Below, one piece after another: positions 54,729 through 63,720 of a stretch of 64,000 nt of DNA. The notes below the pieces were generated by a model. It had not been told where the DNA came from and did no database searches. It saw only the letters and a program-made list of their open reading frames with translations. Numbering within the stretch: position 1 is the first letter of the stretch; each line of letters begins with the position of its first letter. Source of the DNA: Croceivirga sp. (GTDB lineage Bacteria > Bacteroidota > Bacteroidia > Flavobacteriales > Flavobacteriaceae); assembly GCA_028284665.1 (NCBI GenBank), contig JANQRG010000045.1, positions 62,001 to 126,000 on the forward strand, in the 5' to 3' direction. A program made the position numbers and the translations under genes.

Positions 54729-55685
54729 ATGCGATTGGAACACTATATCGGAGAATTGCTTTACCGGCATAACTGTGTTGTGGTGCCAAATTTCGGTGCT
54801 TTTTTGGTGAATTCGGTTTCTGCACAGATCGATTCCAAAAAGCAAACGCTCATCCCTCCTAGGAAACTATTATCCTTTAACCAGCGGCTGAGCACCAACG
54901 ATGGCCTGTTGATATCCCATCTTGCTGAGATCAAAAAGAAGCCCTATGATACGCTACTGGACCAGGTAGAGCAGGAAGCAAAAAAATGGATGGGAACCTT
55001 GGAGAAAGGAGAATCCCTGTTGTTAGATGGCATAGGAAAACTATGGATGGGGAAAGAACAAAAGATTTTATTTTCACCGGAGGATACCCCCAATTATTTA
55101 ACCACATCTTTCGGTCTCTCTACCTTTACCATATCTCCGATTTCCAGAGAAAAACTAAAAGAGGAGGTGGTTGCTTTGGAAGAGCGAGTGCCTTTCAGCA
55201 TTACCCCTGAAAAGCGTCAGACTTTAGGCATACGTCCTTTTTTGAAGTACGCTGCAATAATGTTATTGGTGCTATCTTCTGGCGTAAGTGCTTACCAGTT
55301 CTACTCGAATCATCAAAAACAACAGCAGTTGGCGGTGGAAGAAGAGGCTCGGGAAGAGGTCTCCAGGTATATTCAGGAGGCTACTTTTTTTGAAAGTACT
55401 CCTTTGGAACTACCGGCATTTCACCTTGACATTTCCAAAAAAACTTCGGAAGCAAGGCATCATGTAATCGCCGGAGCGTTTAGAGTCCGTGAAAACGCCA
55501 ACAAAAAAATTGCTACATTACAACAACAGGGGTATAAAGCCCATTATCTTGGCACCAATTCTTATGGGTTACACCAGGTAGCTTATGCAAGTTTTTCGGA
55601 TGGTAATGAAGCGCTTCAATTCTTAAGAAAAATTAAAGCTACCGTTTCCAGGGATGCCTGGATGCTTTCTGTACGAGAAAAATAA
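54729..55685 (+). CDS. HU-CCDC81-like and SPOR-domain membrane protein
   Basis: A 318-residue protein built from two N-terminal HU-like domains (about 1-60 and 65-135, bacterial HU-CCDC81 type: HNCVVVPNFGAFLVNS), a membrane helix (about 175-195) and a C-terminal SPOR domain (about 240-318, VIAGAFRVRENANKKIATLQ). SPOR domains bind glycan strands at division sites; the HU part may bind DNA or protein in the cytoplasm. A link between the nucleoid and septal peptidoglycan is conceivable. Confidence 0.85.
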   Translation: MRLEHYIGELLYRHNCVVVPNFGAFLVNSVSAQIDSKKQTLIPPRKLLSFNQRLSTNDGLLISHLAEIKKKPYDTLLDQVEQEAKKWMGTLEKGESLLLDGIGKLWMGKEQKILFSPEDTPNYLTTSFGLSTFTISPISREKLKEEVVALEERVPFSITPEKRQTLGIRPFLKYAAIMLLVLSSGVSAYQFYSNHQKQQQLAVEEEAREEVSRYIQEATFFESTPLELPAFHLDISKKTSEARHHVIAGAFRVRENANKKIATLQQQGYKAHYLGTNSYGLHQVAYASFSDGNEALQFLRKIKATVSRDAWMLSVREK

Positions 55686-55720
55686 ATCTTGCTTTAGTTA
55701 ATCAACTAATAGCGCTTACC

Positions 55721-55728
55721 TAACTTTG
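55721..55728 (+). promoter_or_regulatory. Probable -7 element of the thioesterase gene
   Basis: TAACTTTG matches TAnnTTTG and lies 10 bases before the ATG at 55739; the -33 element is not clear. Confidence 0.4.
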
Positions 55729-55738
55729 CCAAAAAAGC

Positions 55739-56257
55739 ATGCGCGCAAAAACTCCAAGTGCCTCTCGCACTGTGATGACCGATTTGGTACTCCCAAGTGA
55801 AACCAATCCCCTAAACAACCTATTTGGCGGTGAACTGTTAGCCAGAATGGATCGTGCCGCAAGTATCGCCGCAAGAAGGCATAGCAGGCGGATTACCGTT
55901 ACCGCTTCCGTCAATCACGTAGCCTTTAATCGTTCTGTCCCTTTAGGCAGTGTACTCACTGTGGAAGCTGCTATTTCCCGTGCATTCCGTACTTCAATGG
56001 AAGTGTACCTAGATGTTTGGATGGAAGACCGTATCAGTGGTGAACGCAGTAAGGCCAATGAGGCAATTTACACTTTTGTTGCGGTGGATGAAACCGGCAA
56101 TCCCACCGAGGTACCTCCCTTGCTGCCGGAATCCGAATTGGAAAAAGAACGTTTTGCCGCCGCACTAAGAAGAAAACAATTAAGTCTTGTCCTTGCAGGA
56201 AAGATGAAACCTAATGATGCCACAGAACTTAAGGCGCTATTTGTTGGCGACGAGTAG
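55739..56257 (+). CDS. Acyl-CoA thioesterase, hotdog fold
   Basis: A 172-residue single-hotdog thioesterase. NNLFGGELLARMDRAASIAA and the later VNHVAFNRSVPLGS are hallmarks of the YciA/BFIT-like acyl-CoA hydrolases. It likely hydrolyses acyl-CoA; chain-length preference is not predictable. Its stop is 1 base from the convergent aldo-keto reductase stop. Confidence 0.9.
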   Translation: MRAKTPSASRTVMTDLVLPSETNPLNNLFGGELLARMDRAASIAARRHSRRITVTASVNHVAFNRSVPLGSVLTVEAAISRAFRTSMEVYLDVWMEDRISGERSKANEAIYTFVAVDETGNPTEVPPLLPESELEKERFAAALRRKQLSLVLAGKMKPNDATELKALFVGDE

Positions 56258-56258
56258 T

Positions 56259-57095
56259 TTAAAAATCAAAATTGTCCGGATCCGGGCCAAAGCGCTGCCC
56301 CCGGTGCATACTATCCAAAAGATTTACATCCTCTTTGGATAGTTCAAAATCGAAAATATCGGCATTCGCCAGAATCCGTTCTTTTTTTGCTGATTTGGGA
56401 ATGGTCACCACCCCTTTTTGAAGATCCCAGCGGAGTACGATCTGCGCTATGGACTTTCCATATTTTTCCGAAAGATTTTTAAACTCTTCCATCCCAAAGA
56501 TCTTTCCTTGCATCATAGGAGACCATGCCTCATACTGAATGGTATTTTCGTTGCAAAAATCGATCAGATCCTGCTGGACTAAAAACGGGTGGAATTCCAT
56601 CTGGTTTACCATCGGAACCACATCGCACTCACTCATCAAATCCTCCAGATGGTGCTGCAAAAAATTACTTACTCCAATAGCCCTTACTCTCCCTTCTTCA
56701 TAAATTTTTTCCAGGGCCTTCCAACTTTCTTTGTATTTGCCCGCTACCGGCCAATGAATCAAATAAAGATCCAAAAAGTCCAAATCCAATCGCTTCAAAC
56801 TCTCATCAAAGGCTCTGAGGGTACTATCATACCCCTGATCATTGTTCCATACCTTGCTGACCACAAAAACTTCTTCCCGGGGCACTCCTCCCTGCTTTAA
56901 TCCTTCTCCTACCCCTTCTTCATTTTTATAAATTGAAGCTGTATCGATGTGCCTATATCCCGCCTCTAAAGCCCATTGTATCGCATTAATTACTTCCTGG
57001 CCATCTTTCGATAAATAAACTCCTAATCCAAAATACGGCATTTCTACCCCGTTATGCAGCGAAAAAGTGCCTTTTATGTCTGTTATCGTTTTCAT
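56259..57095 (-). CDS. Aldo-keto reductase
   Basis: NADPH-dependent carbonyl reductase, 278 residues. The tetrad Asp and Tyr are in YRHIDTASIYKNEEGVG, Lys in VSKVWNN, and His in LYLIHWPV. The C-terminal IPKSAKKERI contacts the cofactor phosphate in the family. It resembles the YvgN/YtbE glyoxal reductase group; the physiological substrate is unknown. Confidence 0.92.
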   Translation of the reverse strand: MKTITDIKGTFSLHNGVEMPYFGLGVYLSKDGQEVINAIQWALEAGYRHIDTASIYKNEEGVGEGLKQGGVPREEVFVVSKVWNNDQGYDSTLRAFDESLKRLDLDFLDLYLIHWPVAGKYKESWKALEKIYEEGRVRAIGVSNFLQHHLEDLMSECDVVPMVNQMEFHPFLVQQDLIDFCNENTIQYEAWSPMMQGKIFGMEEFKNLSEKYGKSIAQIVLRWDLQKGVVTIPKSAKKERILANADIFDFELSKEDVNLLDSMHRGQRFGPDPDNFDF

Positions 57096-57097
57096 GC

Positions 57098-58321
57098 TTA
57101 TAATTTATAGATCCAATGTTCAGGATTTAGTTTTTTGCTGTCCTGGTAAAGATAAAATTTCAGTTTAGTCGTGCCATTAAACCGATTGGTATATATCTGT
57201 CCCAGCTCTTCTTTAGCCGCAACCTTATCTCCTTTTTGCACGTAGCTATTCGCCAGATTCCAATACATGCTAATATAGTTACCGTGCCTTATGAATACCC
57301 CTTTGCGACCCATTTTATCTGTCATTACAGTGACTACTTCTCCTTCAAAGATGGCTCTGGCCGTTTCTCCTTTATTCGTGGTAATGGTTACCCCATTGTT
57401 CTGATGCTTTATGCCGGGATATATTTTGTCTGCGTACACTCCAAAACCCTGACTTTTTATTCCTTTTTCCACCGGCCAAATTAACTTTCCCTTATTGGAA
57501 GAAAAATTGGACGCCAATGCCCTTGCTTCCGGGGTTAGCTCAAAACTCGTAGTACTGGAGCTTCCAGAAGCCTTGTTTGAGCTTACTATTGCACTTCGTA
57601 TCAATCGCTCTATCTCCCTATCAATTCTCCTGGATTCCTTTCTTTTTTCCTCGATTATCTGAACGTATCGGCTTTCATTGGCACGAATAGTCCTTAACAA
57701 TTCCTTTTGGGTAGTAATCTCTTTGTAAAGCTGTTGTTTAGCGAGTTTGTTTTCCTCCAATAACGCATTTTTCACCTTGCGCTGCTCTACCAGATCCTTG
57801 TTAAGCCTCACCAACTCTTCCGTCTTGGTTTGAATCGCTTCCCCTTGCTGTTTTCTATGTTGCGCATATTGTTTAATATATTGGAACCGTTTTAAGGCCT
57901 GAAAGAAATTCTCTGAGGACAGCAAAAACATCAGTCGGTTCTGATCTGACCTATTTTGATAGGCGTGTACAATGAGTTTTGCATAATCCTGTTTTAATAG
58001 TTCCAGATCTTCCCTAAGCTTTGATATGCTTCTAACGTTAGTGTTAATCTGTCGATTCAGTAAATTAGATTGCCGATTGGTTACCCGTATTAACTCCTGA
58101 CGCACATTAATCTTTTGATCCAGCGCTTCCATTTGCTCCAAAACCGTTCCTTTTTCTTCTTTTTCTTCTGAAAGCAAGCGATTCATTTCGGCAATTTCTT
58201 TCTGAAGCGAAGCTCTTCTTGCTTCCAACGCCTTTTGTTCGTTAGATTGCGCAAACAAAAAAGTCCCACTTAACAGGAGGACAACCAAAAAAAGAAGTCT
58301 AAATCTCTTACTACCTATCAT
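57098..58321 (-). CDS. EnvC-like peptidoglycan DD-metallopeptidase-family protein (M23)
   Basis: A 407-residue exported protein: signal peptide (ends near LFAQS), a long coiled coil (about 25-255), and a C-terminal M23/LytM domain with GVFIRHGNYISMYWNLANSY. Zinc-binding residues of active M23 enzymes appear incomplete (no clear HxxxD pair), suggesting an activator role like EnvC rather than hydrolysis. Two bases upstream of the reductase stop; one base after DUF4292. Confidence 0.88.
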   Translation of the reverse strand: MIGSKRFRLLFLVVLLLSGTFLFAQSNEQKALEARRASLQKEIAEMNRLLSEEKEEKGTVLEQMEALDQKINVRQELIRVTNRQSNLLNRQINTNVRSISKLREDLELLKQDYAKLIVHAYQNRSDQNRLMFLLSSENFFQALKRFQYIKQYAQHRKQQGEAIQTKTEELVRLNKDLVEQRKVKNALLEENKLAKQQLYKEITTQKELLRTIRANESRYVQIIEEKRKESRRIDREIERLIRSAIVSSNKASGSSSTTSFELTPEARALASNFSSNKGKLIWPVEKGIKSQGFGVYADKIYPGIKHQNNGVTITTNKGETARAIFEGEVVTVMTDKMGRKGVFIRHGNYISMYWNLANSYVQKGDKVAAKEELGQIYTNRFNGTTKLKFYLYQDSKKLNPEHWIYKL

Positions 58322-58322
58322 C

Positions 58323-59105
58323 TTAGCGGGAGACTACGGATTTAAAACCCTTGGGGATTTTGTATGGAAAATTTAGCGTTTTATCAAACTCGATATTCTT
58401 GAAGTCCAACTGAATGCTTGTCCTATCCTTACTGTTAGCCGCTTCAATCAATACCATACTTGGTGTGGCTTTGCCATCAATATCCTGATAGGCGTAATCC
58501 ATGGTTAAAATTCTGTTTTTTTGTGGTTGTGTTAACTCCTGGCGCTTGGCTCTAAAAAAACGAGGTTCCAAAGTAAAAAACACATTGTAGAGTTCCTGTT
58601 GCGATCTCGGTTGCAGCCTATAACTATTATCGGAAACTGAGGACACGTAGCGCTCTTTTCTCAGATCTAACACCGTATTACCCAATAGTAGATTTTCCAT
58701 CTTCTCAAAATCCATTTCTGTCCCCAGCAAATCGCTTAAAAATTCAAAGTCGCCATCAAAATACTCACCCTCAAGCTTGTTGTAAAAAGATACCCTGTTT
58801 GGCGTGATATAGGCCTTGAAAATTCCCAAAGGGGCGCTCACCCAGATGGCTTCATCTTTTTTCATCCTGAGGTTAACGGTAACGCCCTGCTTTTTGTCCC
58901 CGTCAAAATAATCTATCCTGACCCTTCCGCTTAAGGTTCTGAAGTCCGGAGCATTGGAATAATGACTTTGGATTATCTTTTTTGTGGTGAGCGCAGTATT
59001 GACTTCTCCCAATACCAAGGACTTTTTTCCCTTACAACCCACCAAAATGGCGGTTATCAGGAACACCAGCAGCAACTTCATATGGAATCCTCTAATTCCT
59101 TTCAT
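58323..59105 (-). CDS. DUF4292 family lipoprotein
   Basis: A 260-residue lipoprotein: signal LLLVFLITAILVGC with lipidation Cys. The DUF4292 body has an AlphaBeta-rich LolA/LppX-like flavour (RIDYFDGDKKQGVTVNLRM, PLGIFKAYITPNRVSFYN). The ATG at 59105 shares its A with the upstream TPR gene's TGA (TGATG coupling); an internal ATG at 59081 is possible. It is a member of a conserved envelope block, function unknown. Confidence 0.83.
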   Translation of the reverse strand: MKGIRGFHMKLLLVFLITAILVGCKGKKSLVLGEVNTALTTKKIIQSHYSNAPDFRTLSGRVRIDYFDGDKKQGVTVNLRMKKDEAIWVSAPLGIFKAYITPNRVSFYNKLEGEYFDGDFEFLSDLLGTEMDFEKMENLLLGNTVLDLRKERYVSSVSDNSYRLQPRSQQELYNVFFTLEPRFFRAKRQELTQPQKNRILTMDYAYQDIDGKATPSMVLIEAANSKDRTSIQLDFKNIEFDKTLNFPYKIPKGFKSVVSR

Positions 59106-60049
59106 CAGGAACCTGTTTTGATTTTGTTGGCATACATATTGGCCTTCGATGAGTTACCTACTTTAGTAAACGCTTCAGAAAGCGTTTTGTAAAATTTATT
59201 TGCCAAAAGTTCATCGTCAAAAAGATATTCCAACCCTTCCTCCAAAACCGCAATAGCCCGATTTACTTCGCCCAACTCTAGTAGTGCGGCGCCTTGAAAG
59301 TAGTAAAAAAAAGGTTGCAGCGGGTAGGCTTCCCTGGCTTCCCCCGCTTGTGTAACAGTTGCGGAAAAATCCTCTTTTAAGAATAATTGCTCAATATCTT
59401 TTTTGTAATTGGATAGTACCGTATCCGCAGTACCATCATCTTGCTCTTCCTGGTTTGCTATTTCCAGCTTTTGCGTTGCTGCTGCCAAGGAAAGGGAATC
59501 ATTGATTTTCCTGGCCAGATCCTTTTTAAAGAAAGAGCTTTCGAGACCGTTAAGTAGTTTTAACGCCCTGGCATAGGCTTCCTGCCTAAAATAAATTAAT
59601 GCTAAATTCCTTCTAAGGGTAGGATTCGCATAGGGAATAGTGTTTTTAATATCTTCAACTTGCTCTCCTTGCGCTTCCAAAATAGTGGTCAAAGTGTTCA
59701 AATACCAATAGTTTTCAGGAACTGACCCTAAGGCTTCCATGGCATGAGTTTTGGCATTGGCATATTGCTTTTCCGCCAAGTAGGCTTTCGCCAGTTCGTG
59801 CGCTATTGTACTGTTGCCAGGATCCATTTCGCTACACTCCAATAACAGATTAATCGCTCTGTCATGGTTTTGAATACCTTTCTGCTTCAATGCTTCGAAA
59901 AACTTTTCCTGAAACTCATCGGTATATTCCTCTAAAAAGACTTCGGAACTCTGTTCAACCTGAATTTCCTGATCCTCCTGTGCGTAGAAAGGCGGGGTTG
60001 TTAGAAATAACAACACTACCGAATAGCCGAGTACAGCATTCCTTTTCAA
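59105..60049 (-). CDS. TPR-repeat periplasmic protein
   Basis: A 314-residue exported protein, signal ending near FYAQED. Several TPR units (HELAKAYLAEKQYANAKTHA, AALLELGEVNRAIAVLEEGL). The only available start is TTG at 60049 (MKRNAVLGYSVV). It probably scaffolds partners in the periplasm. It overlaps the DUF4292 gene by one base. Confidence 0.83.
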   Translation of the reverse strand: MKRNAVLGYSVVLLFLTTPPFYAQEDQEIQVEQSSEVFLEEYTDEFQEKFFEALKQKGIQNHDRAINLLLECSEMDPGNSTIAHELAKAYLAEKQYANAKTHAMEALGSVPENYWYLNTLTTILEAQGEQVEDIKNTIPYANPTLRRNLALIYFRQEAYARALKLLNGLESSFFKKDLARKINDSLSLAAATQKLEIANQEEQDDGTADTVLSNYKKDIEQLFLKEDFSATVTQAGEAREAYPLQPFFYYFQGAALLELGEVNRAIAVLEEGLEYLFDDELLANKFYKTLSEAFTKVGNSSKANMYANKIKTGS

Positions 60050-60068
60050 TATAACCGATTGTTTATGA

Positions 60069-60113
60069 TGGCCTTCCTGGCCATAGTTGGGCTATCCTAA
60101 TATTTAGGATAGT
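60069..60113. promoter_or_regulatory. Two tandem hairpins in the spacer between two genes
   Basis: ATGGCC/GGCCAT (5-base loop, 60069-60085) and CTATCCTAA/TTAGGATAG (3-base loop, 60093-60113) lie in a 63-base spacer downstream of the nucleotidyltransferase. No U-run follows, so they may act in mRNA processing or stability rather than as terminators. Confidence 0.45.
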
Positions 60114-61129
60114 TATTCTAGCACCGAGTAATCGCCAATGCTAATTGTCTCAAAGTTACCATTGTACTTTACATGGTTTCCCACCATAGCATTCTCTAAG
60201 TTCGCATTTTTGATGATGGTGTTACTTTGAATTAAGCTATTTTTAACGATTGCATTTTCGATGATGGTATCGTTTCCAATGGAGGTATACGGCCCAACGG
60301 TTGCATTTCTTAGCACTACATTTTCCCCGATATAACAGGGTCCTATAATTTCCGAGCTTTCCTTTGAAACCGTACTGGCCACCAAGGGCTCTCCGTCTTC
60401 CTCAAGGAAACGCAACATCTTTCCATTGGTGTCTACGGTAATTTCTTTATTCCCGCAATCCATCCATTCCTTTACCTCTCCGGTTACAAATACCTTGCCA
60501 TTGGCCATCATTCTTTTGATCCCATCATTGATCTGATACTCTCCTCCGTGAACAATATTGTTATCGAGCACATACTGTAATTCATCTCTTAAAATACTTA
60601 CATCCTTGAAGTAATAAATGCCAATAACCGCGAGATCTGAGACAAATTCCTGGGGTTTCTCCACAAGTTCTACGATCCGATTTTGGTCATTTAGTTTCAC
60701 TACCCCATAGGCTTGAGGATTTTGTACCTGCTTTACCCAAATAACGCTATCTGCATTTTTGTCCAAATCAAAATCTGCTCTGATCAAGGTATCGGCATAG
60801 GCAATCACCGCAGAACCTGTTAGTGAAGGTTTAGCGCTCATTATGGCGTGTCCCGTACCCAAGGGTTGATCTTGTCGGTATATCGACGCTTTAGCACCTA
60901 TTTCCTTTGCCAAAAGCTGTAGTTGTTCTACAATATCCTCACCAAAAAAGGCGGGATCTCCTAAAATAAATGCTACTTCTTCAATGGGTTCTCCCAGGAC
61001 CTTGGCAATGTCGCTTACCAATCGATGAACAATGGGCTTCCCCGCAACTGGAATTAACGGTTTTGGCACGGTTAAGGTGTGGGGCCGTAATCGAGACCCC
61101 CGACCTGCCATTGGAACAATGATTTTCAT
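60113..61129 (-). CDS. Sugar-phosphate nucleotidyltransferase with LbH repeats
   Basis: A 338-residue protein: GT-A nucleotidyltransferase domain opening PMAGRGSRLRPHTLTVPKPL, with LVEKPQEFVSDLAVIGIYYF, and a C-terminal left-handed beta-helix (IGENVVLRNATVGPYTSIGN). It activates a sugar-1-phosphate, likely as a UDP or dTDP derivative. It lies in a conserved block with dut and a lipid-linked sugar flippase. Confidence 0.9.
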   Translation of the reverse strand: MKIIVPMAGRGSRLRPHTLTVPKPLIPVAGKPIVHRLVSDIAKVLGEPIEEVAFILGDPAFFGEDIVEQLQLLAKEIGAKASIYRQDQPLGTGHAIMSAKPSLTGSAVIAYADTLIRADFDLDKNADSVIWVKQVQNPQAYGVVKLNDQNRIVELVEKPQEFVSDLAVIGIYYFKDVSILRDELQYVLDNNIVHGGEYQINDGIKRMMANGKVFVTGEVKEWMDCGNKEITVDTNGKMLRFLEEDGEPLVASTVSKESSEIIGPCYIGENVVLRNATVGPYTSIGNDTIIENAIVKNSLIQSNTIIKNANLENAMVGNHVKYNGNFETISIGDYSVLE

Positions 61130-61172
61130 ATATTTTGATATACGTAATTAAGACTCTACTGGTTGTTGGGCA

Positions 61173-61607
61173 TCAATTCAAGCCTGTACTGCCAAAGCCT
61201 CCACTTCCCCTGGAAGTCTCAGTAAGCACCTCTACCTCAATCCAATTGGCCCTCTCATGCTTAGCGATAATCATCTGAGCAATACGATCACCGTCTTCAA
61301 TTACATATGCTTCATTCGACAAATTAACGAGGATAACCCCCAACTCTCCCCTGTAATCTGCGTCAATAGTTCCCGGGCTATTCAATACCGTAATGCCTTT
61401 TTTTGCTGCCAAGCCACTTCTCGGTCTAATTTGAGCCTCATACCCTATAGGTATTTCCAGAAAAAGACCAGTTTTAACAATAGCTCTTTCTAAAGGTTTC
61501 AAGGTTATCGTTTCCGTAATGTTTGCCCTTAGATCTACTCCCGCTGAGCCTATGGTTTCGTATTCCGGCAAAGGATGCCCTGACTGGTTAATGATCTTTA
61601 CTTTCAC
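61173..61607 (-). CDS. dut: dUTP diphosphatase
   Basis: Converts dUTP to dUMP. The 144-residue trimeric dUTPase has the five motifs, among them [37 protein letters not shown] and the C-terminal [10 protein letters not shown]. The start codon is GTG at 61607, and it overlaps the flippase stop by 20 bases. Confidence 0.95.
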   Translation of the reverse strand: MKVKIINQSGHPLPEYETIGSAGVDLRANITETITLKPLERAIVKTGLFLEIPIGYEAQIRPRSGLAAKKGITVLNSPGTIDADYRGELGVILVNLSNEAYVIEDGDRIAQMIIAKHERANWIEVEVLTETSRGSGGFGSTGLN

Positions 61608-63051
61608 TTTTTAAAAAAATGTTCTTTAGCTTGTCGCCTTCCAATTTGTAAATCAAGCCCAAAAATACAAAAAGCAAGAGGGTGCCTATTATTAAGTTTC
61701 GATTAAAAACATAAAAGGAAATTATCGAAAACAAAATAGAGACCCCTCCATAAAAAATGATTTTACGCATGTTATAGGGAATAGGGTAGTATTTCTTACC
61801 GAAGTAATACGATAGCCCCATCATTGTTCCATAGGCCGCCAAGGTAGCTATTGCAGAAGCCATATATCCAATTTTTGGAATAAAGGCAAAATTAATAACC
61901 AGGGTTAGCACAGCTCCAACGGAAGAAATGAAAGCCCCATATCGGGTCCTATCGGTGACTTTATACCATACTGATAGGTTATGGTAAATTCCCAGGCAGA
62001 AACTGGCTAAAAGTATGATCGGAACAACATTCATTGCTTCCCAATAGACTTCATTTCGTACGAAAAGCAATTTTAACAGGTCGGCAAACACCACCACTGC
62101 TAACAGAATACAACTTCCCAGGATTACAAAATAGGTAGTGATCCTGGCATAGGTCTTTTCCGGAGTTTTGGAATTGGAATGACTAAAGAAAAAGGGTTCC
62201 ACCCCAAGACGAAAGGCTGTTCCATATAAGGTCATAAACAATGCCAGTTTATAGCATGCGGCATATTTTCCCGCTTCCGCATCTGAAACCATCTCCGCCA
62301 CTAAAATTTTATCCAATACTTCATTTATCGTAAATGCGATCCCTGCAAACATAACCGGAATGGCGTATTTCATCATTCGCTTCCAAAGCTGAGTATCAAA
62401 GGTATATTTCACGCGGAAATAGGCCGGACTAACCATTAGTAATGTGATCCCGCTGGCAACGATGTTGGAAATGAAAATATATGGGATCTCAAACCCGGGT
62501 CGATAAAGCCCTCCAAAGAATCCTTGCTCCTCCTGTCCAAGACGTGGCAGTAATAATAAAAAGAACACATTTAACCCTAGATTGATCCCCACGTTGATCA
62601 ACTTCAGTATGGCATATTTCATAGGTTTCTCCCTGGCTCTAAGTAGGGCGAAAGGGAGAATGGCCAGTGCATCCAAAGCAAGAATAAACACCGTGTACTC
62701 AAGGTATTCTACCTTAATTCCGGTAAAATCAGATAATACTCCTTTAAACAGAAATGCAAGAATCCCAAAAAGGGTAGTAGAACTCAAAAGGGAGATAAAA
62801 GCAGTAGTTACTACTGATGACTTTTTATCCTCTTTTAGAAAGAATCGAAAAAAGGCGGTCTCCATACCATACGCCAGCACTACGTTGAAAATGGCGATCC
62901 AGGCGTATATTTTGGTATACTCTCCATAACCATCTGCGTTTTCAAAAACCTCGGTATACAAGGGTAGCAACAATACCGACAGTACTCTCGGCAATACTGT
63001 TGCCAAACCATATATAAAGGTCTGCTCAAATAGTTTTTTAAGCGGGCTCAA
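61588..63051 (-). CDS. Polysaccharide/lipid-linked sugar flippase (MATE/Wzx type)
   Basis: A 487-residue membrane protein with about 12-14 helices and the opening [20 protein letters not shown], the Wzx/MurJ-like family in Bacteroidota. The start codon appears to be TTG at 63051, since no ATG lies before the conserved opening. It likely moves a lipid-linked glycan across the inner membrane. Confidence 0.88.
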   Translation of the reverse strand: MSPLKKLFEQTFIYGLATVLPRVLSVLLLPLYTEVFENADGYGEYTKIYAWIAIFNVVLAYGMETAFFRFFLKEDKKSSVVTTAFISLLSSTTLFGILAFLFKGVLSDFTGIKVEYLEYTVFILALDALAILPFALLRAREKPMKYAILKLINVGINLGLNVFFLLLLPRLGQEEQGFFGGLYRPGFEIPYIFISNIVASGITLLMVSPAYFRVKYTFDTQLWKRMMKYAIPVMFAGIAFTINEVLDKILVAEMVSDAEAGKYAACYKLALFMTLYGTAFRLGVEPFFFSHSNSKTPEKTYARITTYFVILGSCILLAVVVFADLLKLLFVRNEVYWEAMNVVPIILLASFCLGIYHNLSVWYKVTDRTRYGAFISSVGAVLTLVINFAFIPKIGYMASAIATLAAYGTMMGLSYYFGKKYYPIPYNMRKIIFYGGVSILFSIISFYVFNRNLIIGTLLLFVFLGLIYKLEGDKLKNIFLKSESKDH

Positions 63052-63072
63052 CGGAAAATGGTATTAAAACAA

Positions 63073-63095
63073 ACCCCGAAGTTGAACTTCGGGGT
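63073..63095 (-). terminator. Terminator of the 161-residue lipoprotein gene
   Basis: A nearly perfect stem ACCCCGAAGTT / AACTTCGGGGT with one central base, followed on the minus strand by TTGTTTT. It separates the lipoprotein gene from the flippase. Confidence 0.8.
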
Positions 63096-63125
63096 ATACT
63101 TTAGTAAAAGTAGTTAAATTATCTA

Positions 63126-63611
63126 CTATCGGTAAATTAGCGGTTTCTTCTCCTGTACACCTTCTATCCTGAAGAATTTCTCGGTATCCCCCTCCATGTA
63201 GCTAATCACACATTGATCTTGTCCCAGTTCAAAAGGAAACTTTACTTTAGGCTGCGGCGGCCGATTTCCTACTTCTTTTTTTGGATCGGCATGCATTATG
63301 ATATCCGGCTTGTCCAGGGTTTGATCCAAAAAGTTAGCTTTGACCAACCAGCCATCTTCTGTGTCTTCTAAAGTGAGGTCTGCAACTCTTTCTCTAAAAT
63401 AGGCTTTCCTCAGCTGCATTTGTTCCATGTTTTCTCCGGAAACAGGAATAGTTAATAGCATTCCGGAGCCACCTTCCGCCCTACCGCCTGTCCACGATTG
63501 ACAGCTCGCATCTCCTAACTCAAAAGGGGCTTGGGTTTCGAATTTCTTCTGAGAAGAACAACCAAGTAAGGAAAACACCATGGCCAGCAATATATAAGGA
63601 TATTTTCTCAT
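63126..63611 (-). CDS. Secreted lipoprotein of unknown function
   Basis: A 161-residue protein with signal ILLAMVFSLLGCSS and Cys at residue 18 as lipid anchor. The mature region has three Cys-flanked segments (FELGDASCQSW, FELGQDQCVISY) and repeats the motif PFELG twice. No domain was recognised. Confidence 0.75.
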   Translation of the reverse strand: MRKYPYILLAMVFSLLGCSSQKKFETQAPFELGDASCQSWTGGRAEGGSGMLLTIPVSGENMEQMQLRKAYFRERVADLTLEDTEDGWLVKANFLDQTLDKPDIIMHADPKKEVGNRPPQPKVKFPFELGQDQCVISYMEGDTEKFFRIEGVQEKKPLIYR

Positions 63612-63720
63612 TGAAATATGCTTGAATTGTAAAGATATAAAACCAAAATTGATGCCAAAGCTTAAAGGCTTTTCAACAGAAGTGCAATTTTGCTATCTTC
63701 AAGGAAAACATCCCACAAAA

